A stretch of DNA of 64,000 nucleotides from Saccoglossus kowalevskii (Eukaryota; Hemichordata; Enteropneusta; Harrimaniidae): positions 145,202 through 209,201 of the forward strand of contig NW_003133315.1 in the NCBI RefSeq assembly GCF_000003605.2, read 5' to 3'. Shown one piece after another: positions 35,811 through 48,968 of this stretch (the stretch's first letter is position 1; each line of letters begins with the position of its first letter). A program made the translations under genes and the position numbers. Under the pieces are notes generated by a model. It saw nothing but the letters and a program-made list of their open reading frames with translations, searched no databases and had not been told where the DNA came from.

Positions 35811-36748
35811 AGTAAAGCGCAATCGGGCGTGGTTAGTACTTGCATGGGAGACTCCCTGAGTAAATGAGCCATTGATTTTTCTTTCATCACACTCACACAC
35901 ATAGTAAAGATATAAGGCAACGCTCCTGCATCCTTCCTTACTGTGATGGCAATTATTTATAGTGGACTTTTTGTAACTATTTTAATTAAGGAAAAGTTTT
36001 CAAATTCCTTCTAATTTTCTAGAACAAGTTGTAGATGCTGTCGGTACGTAGTAGGTTTTAAGATGTTAACACACCGTGTAAAGTTGTTCAAAGTGATTGC
36101 AAAGTTATGGAAAGTTATTGCAAAGTTCGTTGATGTATTGGTATGTATGACCTAAGTTGTTGGCATATAGAAACGCGCAGTGGTAAAGTCGAACAATTTA
36201 ATAAAAGCCAGTTCAAAGCAGCATATAGATGTTTACATGAACTCACTGTAAAATGTTAGAAAACAGCATGCAATGTTCAAGTAAAAAAGCGAAGGAAATT
36301 TTGGCGGAGTTGCTTGTATATTAAACCTAAGTCATCGTCATGACACCCCCGCAGTTAAATTTCGAAAACAATAAGTAAATGTATCGAGAATGCCTCATAA
36401 ATAAGCAGATTATCACAACAGCCAACCGAAAATTCGACACCAAACTGCTTACAAAGTTGTGAAAAGCGATTGCAAAGTTGCTTGTTTCAATCGGTATTGT
36501 TACCTGAGATATCATATTAACAATTACCATAGTTAAAAGTTCGAAAATGTGTATAAATATTTCGTGAATTGCTGTTAAATTACCGTAGTGTTACTCCGAG
36601 TAAGTAGAGGTCATAGGTCAAATATGGAAGGTACTTTGTGCCAGCGATAACGATTTTAAAACATTTAAAAACATAAAATACCCGCCAATTTGGCTTAACT
36701 TTAAATAATTCATGCAGCTCTATGTTTAGATGACCGCCAAAAGTTGAA
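35811..36748 (+). repeat. Satellite monomer 39 (938 bp)
   Basis: GCGCAATCGGG in the 5S-like segment. Short form, ATGGAAAG version, TCGACACCAAAC private. A-tail with CTCTATG. Confidence 0.95.
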
Positions 36749-37686
36749 AGTAAAGCGCGATCGGGCGTGGTTAGTACTTGCATGGGAGACTCCCTGAGTA
36801 AATGAGCCATTGATTTTTCTTTCATCACACTCACACACATAGTAAAGATATAAGGCAACGCTCCTGCATCCTTCCTTACTGTGATGGCAATTATTTATAG
36901 TGGACTTCTTGTAACTATTTTAATTAAGGAAAAGTTTTCAAATTCCTTCTAATTTTCTAGAACAAGTTGTAGATGCTGTCGGTACGTAGTAGGTTTTAAG
37001 ATGTTAACACACCGTGTAAAGTTGTTCAAAGTGATTGCAAAGTTATGGAAAGTTATTGCAAAGTTCGTTGATGTATTGGTATGTATGACCTAAGTTGTTG
37101 GCATATAGAAACGCGCAGTGGTAAAGTCGAACAATTTAATAAAAGCCAGTTCAGAGCAGCATATAGATGTTTACATGAACTCACTGTAAAATGTTGGAAA
37201 ACAGCATGCAATGTTCAAGTAAAAAAGCGAAGGAAATTTTGGCGGAGTTGCTTGTATATTAAACCTAAGTCATCGTCATGACACCCCCGCAGTTAAATTT
37301 CGAAAACAATAAGTAAATGTATCGAGAATGCCTCATAAATAAGCAGATTATCACAACAGCCAACCGAAAATTCGACAACAAACTGCTTACAAAGTTGTGA
37401 AAACCGATTGCAAAGTTGCTTGTTTCAATCGGTATTGTTACCTGAGATATCATATTAACAATTACCATAGTTAAAAGTTCGAAAATGTGTATAAATATTT
37501 CGTGAATTGCTGTTAAATTACCGTAGTGTTACTCCGAGTAAGTAGAGGTCATAGGTCAAATATGGAAGATACTTTGTGCCAGCGATAACGATTTTAAAAC
37601 ATTTAAAAACATAAAATACCCGCCAATTTGGCTTAACTTTAAATAATTCATGCAGCTGTATGTTTAGATGACCGCCAAAAGTTGAA
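36749..37686 (+). repeat. Satellite monomer 40 (938 bp)
   Basis: Short form with GGACTTCTTG, shared with 46. TTCAGAGCAGC and TGTTGGAAAAC remove two plus-strand stop codons, leaving a chance 66-codon frame at 37081-37281. A-tail ending GTTGAAATTAAAG. Confidence 0.95.
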
Positions 37687-38624
37687 ATTAAAGCGCGATC
37701 GGGCGTGGTTAGTACTTGCATGGGAGACTCCCTGAGTAAATGAGCCATTGATTTTTCTTTCATCACACTCACACACATAGTAAAGATATAAGGCAACGCT
37801 CCTGCATCCTTCCTTACTGTGATGGCAATTATTTATAGTGGACTTTTTGTAACTATTTTAATTATGGAAAAGTTTTCAAATTCCTTCTAATTTTCTAGAA
37901 CAAGTTGTAGATGCTGTCGGTACGTAGTAGGTTTTAAGATGTTAACACACCGTGTAAAGTTGTTCAAAGTGATTGCAAAGTTATGGAAAGTTATTGCAAA
38001 GTTCGTTGATGTATTGGTATGTATGACCTAAGTTGTTGGCATATAGAAACGCGCAGTGGTAAAGTCGAACAATTTAATAAAAGCCAGTTCAAAGCAGCAT
38101 ATAGATGTTTACATGAACTCACTGTAAAATGTTAGAAAACAGCATGCAATGTTCAAGTAAAAAAGCGAAGGAAATTTTGGCGGAGTTGCTCGTATATTAA
38201 ACCTAAGTCATCGTCATGACACCCCCGCAGTTAAATTTTGAAAACAATAAGTAAATGTATCGAGAATGCCTCATAAATAAGCAGATTATCACAACAGCCA
38301 ACCGAAAATTCGACAACAAACTGCTTACAAAGTTGTGAAAAGCGATTGCAAAGTTGCTTGTTTCAATCGGTATTGTTACCTGAGATATTATATTCACAAT
38401 TACCATAGTTAAAAGTTCGAAAATGTGTATAAATATTTCGTGAATTGCTGTTAAATTACCGTAGTGTTACTCCGAGTAAGTAGAGGTCATAGGTCAAATA
38501 TGGAAGGTACTTTGTGCCAGCGATAACGATTTTAAAACATTTAAAAACATAAAATACCCGCCAATTTGGCTTAACTTTAAATAATTCATGCAGCTGTATG
38601 TTTAGATGACCGCCAAAAGTTGAA
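37687..38624 (+). repeat. Satellite monomer 41 (938 bp)
   Basis: Short form, ATGGAAAG version, rare GATATTATATTCAC near 38389 as in monomer 5. GCTCGTATATT is private. A-tail. Confidence 0.95.
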
Positions 38625-39558
38625 AGTAAAGCGCGATCGGGCGTGGTTAGTACTTGCATGGGAGACTCCCTGAGTAAATGAGCCATTGATTTTTCTTTCA
38701 TCACACTCACACACATAGTAAAGATATAAGCAACGCTCCTGCATCCTTCCTTACTGTGATGGCAATTATTTATAGTGGACTTTTGTAACTATTTTAATAA
38801 GGAAAAGTTTTCAATTCCTTCTAATTTTCTAGAACAAGTTGTAGATGCTGTCGGTACGTAGTAGGTTTTAAGATGTTAACACACCGTGTAAAGTTGTTCA
38901 AAGTGATTGCAAAGTTATGGAAAGTTATTGCAAAGTTCGTTGATGTATTGGTATGTATGACCTAAGTTGTTGGCATATAGAAACGCGCAGTGGTAAAGTC
39001 GAACAATTTAATAAAAGCCAGTTCAAAGCAGCATATAGATGTTTACATGAACTCACTGTAAAATGTTAGAAAACAGCATGCAATGTTCAAGTAAAAAAGC
39101 GAAGGAAATTTTGGCGGAGTTGCTTGTATATTAAACCTAAGTCATCGTCATGACACCCCCGCAGTTAAATTTCGAAAGCAATAAGTAAATGTATCGAGAA
39201 TGCCTCATAAATAAGCAGATTATCACAACAGCCAACCGAAAATTCGACAACAAACTGCTTACAAAGTTGTGAAAAGCGATTGCAAAGTGGCTTGTTTCAA
39301 TCGGTATTGTTACCTGAGATATCATATTAACAATTACCATGGTTAAAAGTTCGAAAATGTGTATAAATATTTCGTGAATTTCTGTTAAATTACCGTAGTG
39401 TTACTCCGAGTAAGTAGAGGTCATAGGTCAAATATGGAAGGTACTTTGTGCCAGCGATAACGATTTTAAAACATTTAAAAACATAAAATTCCCGCCAATT
39501 TGGCTTAACTTTAAATAATTCATGCAGCTGTATGTTTAGATGACCGCCAAAAGTTGAA
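38625..39558 (+). repeat. Satellite monomer 42 (934 bp)
   Basis: Short form with four single-base losses between 38728 and 38816 (ATAAGCAACG, GGACTTTTGT, TTTAATAAGG, TTTTCAATTCC), all in homopolymers or doublets. AAAATTCCCGCC is shared with 43. A-tail. Confidence 0.95.
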
Positions 39559-40496
39559 AGTAAAGCGTGATCGGGCGTGGTTAGTACTTGCATGGGAGAC
39601 TCCTTGAGTAAATGAGCCATTGATTTTTCTTTCATCACACTCACACACATAGTAAAGATATAAGGCAACGCTCCTGCATCCTTCCTTACTGTGATGGCAA
39701 TTATTTATAGTGGACTTTTTGTAACTATTTTAATTAAGGAAAAGTTTTCAAATTCCTTCTAATTTTCTAGAACAAGTTGTAGATGCTGTCGGTACGTAGT
39801 AGGTTTTAAGATGTTAACACACCGTGTAAAGTTGTTCAAAGTGATTGCAAAGTTATGGAAAGTTATTGCAAAGTTCGTTGATGTATTAGTATGTATGACC
39901 TAAGTTGTTGGCATATAGAAACGCGCAGTGGTAAAGTCGAACAATTTAATAAAAGCCAGTTCAAAGCAGCATATAGATGTTTACATGAACTCACTGTAAA
40001 ATGTTAGAAAACAGCATGCAATGTTCAAGTAAAAAAGCGAAGGACATTTTGGCGGAGTTGCTTGTATATTAAACCTAAGTCATCGTCATGACACCCCCGC
40101 AGTTAAATTTCGAAAACAGTAAGTAAATGTATCGAGAATGCCTCATAAATAAGCAGATTATCACAACAGCCAACCGAAAATTCGACAAGAAACTGCTTAC
40201 AAAGTTGTGAAAAGCGATTGCAAAGTGGCCTGTTTCAATCGGTAATGTTACCTGAGATATCATATTAACAATTACCATAGTTAAAAGTTCGAAAATGTGT
40301 ATAAATATTTCGTGAATTGCTGTTAAATTACCGTAGTGTTACTCCGAGTAAGTAGAGGTCATAGGTCAAATATGGAAGGTACTTTGTGCCAGCGATAACG
40401 ATTTTAAAACATTTAAAAACATAAAATTCCCGCCAATTTGGCTTAACTTTAAATAATTCATGCAGCTGTATGTTTAGATGACCGCCAAAAGTTGAA
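39559..40496 (+). repeat. Satellite monomer 43 (938 bp)
   Basis: GCGTGATCGG and CTCCTTGAG in the 5S-like segment. Short form. AAAACAGTAAG, GACAAGAAAC, GTGGCCTG and GGTAATGTT are shared only with 44. A-tail. Confidence 0.95.
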
Positions 40497-41434
40497 AGTA
40501 AAGCGTGATCGGGCGTGGTTAGTACTTGCATGGGAGACTCCTTGAGTAAATGAGCCATTGATTTTTCTTTCATCACACTCACACACATAGTAAAGATATA
40601 AGGCAACGCTCCTGCATCCTTCCTTACTGTGATGGCAATTATTTATAGTGGACTTTTTGTAACTATTTTAATTAAGGAAAAGTTTTCAAATTCCTTCTAA
40701 TTTTCTAGAACAAGTTGTAGATGCTGTCGGTACGTAGTAGGTTTTAAGATGTTAACACACCGTGTAAAGTTGTTCAAAGTGATTGCAAAGTTATGGAAAG
40801 TTATTGCAAAGTTCGTTGATGTATTAGTATGTATGACCTAAGTTGTTGGCATATAGAAACGCGCAGTGGTAAAGTCGAACAATTTAATAAAAGCCAGTTC
40901 AAAGCAGCATATAGATGTTTACATGAACTCACTGTAAAATGTTAGAAAACAGCATGCAATGTTCAAGTAAAAAAGCGAAGGAAATTTTGGCGGAGTTGCT
41001 TGTATATTAAACCTAAGTCATCGTCATGTCACCCCCGCAGTTAAATTTCGAAAACAGTAAGTAAATGTATCGAGAATGCCTCATAAATAAGCAGATTATC
41101 ACAACAGCCAACCGAAAATTCGACAAGAAACTGCTTACAAAGTTGTGAAAAGCGATTGCAAAGTGGCCTGTTTCAATCGGTAATGTTACCTGAGATATCA
41201 TATTAACAATTACCATAGTTAAAAGTTCGAAAATGTGTATAAATATTTCGTGAATTGCTGTTAAATTACCGTAGTGTTACTCAGAGTAATTAGAGGTCAT
41301 AGGTCAAATATGGAAGGTACTTTGTGCCAGCGATAACGATTTTAAAACATTTAAAAACATAAAATACCCGCCAATTTGGCTTAACTTTAAATAATTCATG
41401 CAGCTGTATGTTTAGATGACCGCCAAAAGTTGAA
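40497..41434 (+). repeat. Satellite monomer 44 (938 bp)
   Basis: Almost identical to 43, differing at CATGTCACC, ACTCAGAGTAATTAG and a few others: a very recent tandem duplication. A-tail. Confidence 0.95.
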
Positions 41435-42372
41435 AGTAAAGCGTGATCGGGCGTGGTTAGTACTTGCATGGGAGACTCCCTGAGTAAATGAGCCATTGAT
41501 TTTTCTTTCATCACACTCACACACATAGTAAAGATATAAGGCAACGCTCCTGCATCCTTCCTTACTGTGATGGCAATTATTTATAGTGGACTTTTTGTAA
41601 CTATTTTAATTAAGGAAAAGTTTTCAAATTCCTTCTAATTTTCTAGAACAAGTTGTAGATGCTGTCGGTACGTAGTAGGTTTTAAGATGTTAACACACCG
41701 TGTAAAGTTGTTCAAAGTGATTGCAAAGTTATGGAAAGTTATTGCAAAGTTCGTTGATGTATTGGTATGTATGACCTAAGTTGTTGGCATATAGAAACGC
41801 GCAGTGGTAAAGTCGAACAATTTAATAAAAGCCAGTTCAGAGCAGCATATAGATGTTTACATGAACTCACTGTAAAATGTTAGAAAACAGCATGCAATGT
41901 TCAAGTAAAAAAGCGAAGGAAATTTTGGCGGAGTTGCTTGTATATTAAACCTAAGTCATCGTCATGACACCCCCGCAGTTAAATTTCGAAAACAATAAGT
42001 AAATGTATCGAGAATGCCTCATAAATAAGCAGATTATCACAACAGCCAACCGAAAATTCGACAACAAACTGCTTACAAAGTTGTGAAAAGCGATTGCAAA
42101 GTTGCTAGTTTCAATCGGTATTGTTACCTGAGATATCATATTAACAATTACCATAGTTAAAAGTTCGAAAATGTGTATAAATATTTCGTGAATTGCTGTT
42201 AAATTACCGTAGTGTTACTCCGAGTAAGTAGAGGTCATAGGTCAAATATGGAAGGTACTTTGTGCCAGCGATAACGATTTTAAAACATTTAAAAACATAA
42301 AATACCCGCCAATTTGGCTTATCTTTAAATAATTCATGCAGCTCTATGTTTAGATGACCGCCAAAAGTTGAA
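41435..42372 (+). repeat. Satellite monomer 45 (938 bp)
   Basis: GCGTGATCGG as in 43 and 44, but CTCCCTGAG. Short form, TTCAGAGCAGC as in 40, TTGCTAGTTTC private. A-tail with CTCTATG. Confidence 0.95.
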
Positions 42373-43310
42373 AGTAAAGCGCGATCGGGCGTGGTTAGTA
42401 CTTGCATGGGAGACTCCCTGAGTAAATGAGCCATTGATTTTTCTTTCATCACACTCACACACATAGTAAAGATATAAGGCAACGCTCCTGCATCCTTCCT
42501 TACTGTGATGGCAATTATTTATAGTGGACTTCTTGTAACTATTTTAATTAAGGAAAAGTTTTCAAATTCCTTCTAATTTTCTAGAACAAGTTGTAGATGC
42601 TGTCGGTACGTAGTAGGTTTTAAGATGTTAACACACCGTGTACAGTTGTTCAAAGTGATTGCAAAGTTATGGAAAGTTATTGCAAAGTTCGTTGATGTAT
42701 TGGTATGTATGACCTAAGTTGTTGGCATATAGAAACGCGCAGTGGTAAAGTCGAACAATTTAATAAAAGCCAGTTCAAAGCAGCATATAGATGTTTACAT
42801 GAACTGACTGTAAAATGTTAGAAAACAGCATGCAATGTTCAAGTAAAAAAGCGAAGGAAATTTTGGCGGAGTTGCTTGTATATTAAACCTAAGTCGTCGT
42901 CATGACACCCCCGCAGTTAAATTTCGAAAACAATAAGTAAATGTATCGAGAATGCCTCATAAATAAGCAGATTATCACAACAGCCAACCGAAAATTCGAC
43001 AACAAACTGCTTACAAAGTTGTGAAAAGCGATTGCAAAGTGGCTTGTTTCAATCGGTATTGTTACCTGAGATATCATATTAACAATTACCATAGTTAAAA
43101 GTTCGAAAATGTGTATAAATATTTCGTGAATTGCTGTTAAATTACCGTAGTGTTACTCCGAGTAAGTAGAGGTCATAGGTCAAATATGGAAGGTACTTTG
43201 TGCCAGCGATAATGATGTTAAAACATTTAAAAACATGAAATACCCGCCAATTCGGATTAACTTTAAATAATTCATGCAGCTGTGTGTTTAGGTGAACGCC
43301 AAATGTTTAA
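42373..43310 (+). repeat. Satellite monomer 46 (938 bp)
   Basis: Short form with GGACTTCTTG; GTACAGTTG is shared with 62. The second half moves to GATAATGATG and a B-tail, as in 47. Confidence 0.95.
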
Positions 43311-44248
43311 AGTAAAGCGCGATCGGGCGTGGTTAGTATTTGCATGGGAGACTCCCTAAGTAAATGAGCCATTGATTTTTCTTTCATTACACTCACACAC
43401 ATAGTAAAGATATAAGGCAACGCTCCTGCATCCTTCCTTACTGTGATGGCAGTTATTTATAGTGGAAAATCGTGGACTTTTTGTAACTATTTTAATTAAG
43501 GAAAAGTTTTCAAATTCCTTCTAATTTTCTAGAACAAGTTGTAGATGCTGTCGGTACGTAGTAGGTTTTAAGATGTTAACACACCGTGTAAAGTTGTTCA
43601 AAGTGATTGGAAAGTTATTGCAAAGTTCGTTGATGTATTGGTATGTATGACCTAAGTTGTTGGCATATAGAAACGCGCAGTGGTAAAGTCGAACAATATA
43701 ATAAAAGCCAGTTCAGAGCAGCATATAGATGTTTACATGAACTCACTGTAAAATGTTAGAAAACAGCATGCAATGTTCAAGTAAAAAAGCGAAGGAAATT
43801 TTGGCGGAGTTGCTTGTATATTAAACCTAAGTCATCGTCATGACACCCCCGCAGTTAAATTTCGAAAACAATAAGTAAATGTATCGAGAATGCCTCATAA
43901 ATAAGCAGATTATCACAACAGCCAACCGAAAATTCGACAACAAACTGCTTACAAAGTTGTGAAAAGCGATTGCAAAGTGGCTTGTTTCAATCGGTATTGT
44001 TACCTGAGATATCATATTAACAATTACCATAGTTAAAAGTTCGAAAATGTGTATAAATATTTCGTGAATTGCTGTTAAATTACCGTAGTGTTACTCCGAG
44101 TAAGTAGAGGTCATAGGTCAAATATGGAAGGTACTTTGTGCCAGCGATAATGATGTTAAAACATTTAAAAACATGAAATACCCGCCAATTCGGATTAACT
44201 TTAAATAATTCATGCAGCTGTGTGTTTAGGTGAACGCCAAATGTTTAA
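43311..44248 (+). repeat. Satellite monomer 47 (938 bp)
   Basis: Box C has AGTATTTGCATGG; CATTACACTC is shared with 48 and 50. Long form minus one AAAG unit (GATTGGAAAG). B-tail. Confidence 0.95.
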
Positions 44249-45197
44249 AGTAAAGCGCGATCGGGCGTGGTTAGTATTTGCATGGGAGACTCCCTGAGTA
44301 AATGAGCCATTGATTTTTCTTTCATTACACTCACACACATAGTAAAGATATAAGGCAACGCTCCTGCATCCTTCCTTACTGTGATGGCAGTTATTTATAG
44401 TGGAAAATCGTGGACTTTTTGTAACTATTTTAATTAAGGAAAAGTTTTCAAATTCCTTCTAATTTTCTAGAACAAGTTGTAGATGCTGTCGGTACGTAGT
44501 AGGTTTTAAGATGTTAACACACCGTGTAAAGTTGTTCAAAGTGATTGCAAAGTTATGGAAAGTTATTGCAAAGTTCGTTGATGTATTGGTATGTATGACC
44601 TAAGTTGTTGGCATATAGAAACGCGCAGTGGTAAAGTCGAACAATTTAATAAAAGCCAGTTCAAAGCAGCATATAGATGTTTACATGAACTCACTGTAAA
44701 ATGTTAGAAAACAGCATGCAATGTTCAAGTAAAAAAGCGAAGGAAATTTTGGCGGAGTTGCTTGTATATTAAACCTAAGTCATCGTCATGACACCCCCCG
44801 CAGTTAAATTTCGAAAACAATAAGTAAATGTATCGAGAATGCCTCATAAATAAGCAGATTATCACAACAGCCAACCGAAAATTCGACAACAAACTGCTTA
44901 CAAAGTTGTGAAAAGCGATTGCAAAGTGGCTTGTTTCAATCGGTATTGTTACCTGAGATATCATATTAACAATTACCATAGTTAAAAGTTCGAAAATGTG
45001 TATAAATATTTCGTGAATTGCTGTTAAATTACCGTAGTGTTACTCCGAGTAAGTAGAGGTCATAGGTCAAACATGGAAGGTACTTTGTGCCAGCGATAAC
45101 GATTTTAAAACATTTAAAATCATAAAATACCCGCCAATTTGGCTTAACTTTAAATAATTCATGCAGCTGTATGTTTAGATGACCGCCATAAGTTGAA
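44249..45197 (+). repeat. Satellite monomer 48 (949 bp)
   Basis: First half like 47 (AGTATTTGC, CATTACACTC) but with the full AAAG block. Six Cs in the C run. Second half differs (GATAACGATT), ending in an A-tail with GCCATAAG. Confidence 0.95.
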
Positions 45198-46135
45198 AGT
45201 AAAGCGCGATCGGGCGTGGTTAGTACTTGCATGGGAGACTCCCTGAGTAAATGAGCCATTGATTTTTCTTTCATCACACTCACACACATAGTAAAGATAT
45301 AAGGCAACGATCCTGCATCCTTCCTTACTGTGATGGCAATTATTTATAGTGGACTTTTTGTAACTATTTTAATTAAGGAAAAGTTTTCAAATTCCTTCTA
45401 ATTTTCTAGAACAAGTTGTAGATGCTGTCGGTACGTAGTAGGTTTTAAGATGTTAACACACCGTGTAAAGTTGTTCAAAGTGATTGCAAAGTTATGGAAA
45501 GTTATTGCAAAGTTCGTTGATGTATTGGTATGTATGACCTAAGTTGTTGGCATATAGAAACGCGCAGTGGTAAAGTCGAACAATTTAATAAAAGCCAGTT
45601 CAAAGCAGCATATAGATGTTTACATGAACTCACTGTAAAATGTTAGAAAACAGCATGCAATGTTCAAGTAAAAAAGCGAAGGAAATTTTGGCGGAGTTGC
45701 TTGTATATTAAACCTAAGTCATCGTCATGACACCCCCGCAGTTAAATTTCGAAAACAATAAGTAAATGTATCGAGAATGCCTCATAAATAAGCAGATTAT
45801 CACAACAGCCAACCGAAAATTCGACAACAAACTGCTTACAAAGTTGTGAAAAGCGATTGCAAAGTGGCTTGTTTCAATCGGTATTGTTACCTGAGGTATC
45901 ATATTAACAATTACCATAGTTAAAAGTTCGAAAATGTGTATAAATATTTCGTGAATTGCTGTTAAATTACCGTAGTGTTACTCCGAGTAAGTAGAGGTCA
46001 TAGGTCAAATATAGAAGGTACTTTGTGCCAGCGATAATGATGTTAAAACATTTAAAAACATGAAATACCCGCCAATTCGGATTAACTTTAAATAATTCAT
46101 GCAGCTGTGTGTTTAGATGACCGCCAAAAGTTGAA
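45198..46135 (+). repeat. Satellite monomer 49 (938 bp)
   Basis: Short form, ACGATCCTGC, CTGAGGTATC private. The tail starts as B (GTGTGTTTAG) and ends as A (ATGACCGCC), so a switch lies within about 10 bp. Confidence 0.95.
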
Positions 46136-47083
46136 AGTAAAGCGCGATCGGGCGTGGTTAGTACTTGCATGGGAGACTCCATGAGTAAATGAGCCATTGA
46201 TTTTTCTTTCATTACACTCACACACATAGTAAAGATATAAGGCAACGCTCCTGCATCCTTCCTTACTGTGATGGCAGTTATTGATAGTGGAAAATCGTGG
46301 ACTTTTTGTAACTATTTTAATTAAGGAAAAGTTTTCAAATTCCTTCTAATTTTCTAGAACAAGTTGTAGATGCTGTCGGTACGTAGTAGGTTTTAAGATG
46401 TTAACACACCGTGTAAAGTTGTTCAAAGTGATTGCAAAGTTATGGAAAGTTATTACAAAGTTCGTTGATGTATTGTTATGTATGACCTAAGTTGTTGGCA
46501 TATAGAAACGCGCAGTGGTAAAGTCGAACAATTTAATAAAAGCCAGTTCAAAGCAGCATATAGATGTTTACATGAACTCACTGTAAAATGTTAGAAAACA
46601 GCATGCAATGTTCAAGTAAAAAAGCGAAGGAAATTTTGGCGGAGTTGCTTGTATATTAAACCTAAGTCATCGTCATGACACCCCCGCAGTTAAATTTCGA
46701 AAACAATAAGTAAATGTATCGAGAATGCCTCATAAATAAGCAGATTATCACAACAGCCAACCGAAAATTCGACAACAAACTGCTTACAAAGTTGTGAAAA
46801 GCGATTGCAAAGTGGCTTGTTTCAATCGGTATTGTTACCTGAGATATCATATTAACAATTACCATAGTTAAAAGTTCGAAAATGTGTATAAATATTTCGT
46901 GAATTGCTGTTAAATTACCGTAGTGTTACTCCGAGTAAGTAGAGGTCATAGGTCAAATATGGAAGGTACTTTGTGCCAGATATAACGATTTTAAAACATT
47001 TAAAAACATAAAATACCCGCCAATTTGGCTTAACTTTAAATAATTCATGCAGCTGTATGTTTAGATGACCGCCAAAAGTTGAA
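46136..47083 (+). repeat. Satellite monomer 50 (948 bp)
   Basis: Long form, CTCCATGAG, CATTACACTC. The minus-strand TATA octamer is altered (TATTGATAG). GCCAGATATAACG is private. A-tail. Confidence 0.95.
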
Positions 47084-48030
47084 AGTAAAGCGCGATCGGG
47101 CGTGGTTAGTACTTGCATGGGAGACTCCCTGAGTAAATGAGCCATTCAATTTTCTTTCATCACACTCACTCACATAGTAAAGATATAAAGCAAAGCTCCT
47201 GCATCCTTCCTTACTGTGATGGCAGTTATTTATAGTGGAAAATCGTGGACTTTTTGTAACTATTTTAATTAAGGAAAAGTTTTCAAATTCCTTCTAATTT
47301 TCTAGAACAAGTTGTAGATGCTGACGGTACGTAGTAGGTTTTAAGATGTTAACACACCGTGTAAAGTTGTTCAAAGGGATTGCAAAGTTATGCAAAGTTA
47401 TTGCAAAGTTCGTTGATGTATTGGTATGTATGACCTAAGTTGTTGGCATATAGAAACGCGCAGTGGTAAAGTCGAACAATTTAATAAAAGCCAGTTCAAA
47501 GCAGCATATAGATGTTTACATGAACTGACTGTAAAATGTTAGAAAACAGCATGCAATGTTCAAGGGAAAAAGCGAAGGAAATGTTGGCGGAGTTGCTTGT
47601 ATATTAAACCTAAATTATTGTCATGACACCCCGCAGTTAAATTTCGAAAACAATAAGTAAATATATCGAGAATGCCTCATAAATAAGCAGATTATCACAA
47701 CAGCCAACCGAAAATTCGACAACAAACTGCTTACAAAGTTGTGAAAAGCGATTGCAAAGTTGCTTGTTTCAATCGGTATTGTTACCTGAGATATCATATT
47801 AACAATTACCATAGTTAAAAGTTCGAAAATGTGTATAAATATTTCGTGAATTGCTGTAAAATTACCGTAGTGTTACTCCAAGTAAGTAGAGGTCATAGGT
47901 CAAATATAGAAGGTACTTTGTGCCAGCGATAATGATGTTAAAACATTTAAAAACATGAAATACCCGCCAATTCGGATTAACTTTAAATAATTCATGCAGC
48001 TGTGTGTTTAGGTGAACGCCAAATGTTTAA
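47084..48030 (+). repeat. Satellite monomer 51 (947 bp)
   Basis: Long form, T run cut to four (CAATTTTC), AAAGCAAAGCTCC. AAATTATTGTCATG, four-C run and TATAGAAGG as in 22, 23, 54 and 65. B-tail. Confidence 0.95.
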
Positions 48031-48968
48031 AGTAAAGCGCGGTCGGGCGTGGTTAGTACTTGCATGGGAGACTCACTGAGTAAATGAGCCATTGATTTTT
48101 CTTTCATCACACTCACACACATAGTAAAGATATAAGGCAACGCTCCTGCATCCTTCCTTACTGTGATAGCAATTATTTATAGTGGACTTTTTGTAACTAT
48201 TTTAATTAAGGAAAAGTTTTCAAATTCCTTCTAATTTTCTAGAACAAGTTGTAGAAGCTGTCGACACGTAGTAGGTTTTAAGATGTTAACACACCGTGTA
48301 AAGTTGTTCAAAGTGATTGCAAAGTTATGCAAAGTTATTGCAAAGTTCGTTGATGTATTGGTATGTATGACCTAAGTTGTTGGCATATAAAAACGCGCAG
48401 TGGTAAAGTCGAACAATTTAATAAAAGCCAGTTGAAAGCAGCATATAGATGTTTACATGAACACACTGTAAAATGTTAGAAAACAGCATGCAATGTTCAA
48501 TTAAAAAAGCGAAGGAAATTTTGGCGGAGTTGCTTGTATATTAAACATAAGTCATTGTCATGACACCCCCGCTGTTAAATTTCGAAAACAATAAGTAAAT
48601 GTATCGAGAATGCCCCATAAATAAGCAGATTATCACAACAGCCAACCGAAAATTCGACAACAAACTGCTTACAAAGTTGTGAAAAGCGATTGCAAAGTTG
48701 CTTGTTTCAATCGGTATTGTTACCTGAGATATCATATTAACAATTACCATAGTTAAAAGTTCGAAAATGTGTATAAATATTTCGTGAATTGCTGTAAAAT
48801 TACCGTAGTGTTACTCCAAGTAAGTAGAGGTCATAGGTCAAATATAGAAGGTACTTTGTGCCAGCGATAATGATGTTAAAACATTTAAAAACATGAAATA
48901 CCCGCCAATTCGGATTAACTTTAAATAATTCATGCAGCTGTGTGTTTAGGTGAACGCCAAATGTTTAA
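48031..48968 (+). repeat. Satellite monomer 52 (938 bp)
   Basis: GCGCGGTCGGG in the 5S-like segment. Short form, CTGTCGACACG, GAACACACTG, CAATTAAAAAAGCG and CCCCCGCTG mark a distinct subfamily shared with 53 (left) and 55. B-tail. Confidence 0.95.

Noticed and set aside
37081-37281. 66-codon plus-strand frame in monomer 40
   Set aside because: It exists only because two point changes remove stops present in the other copies.
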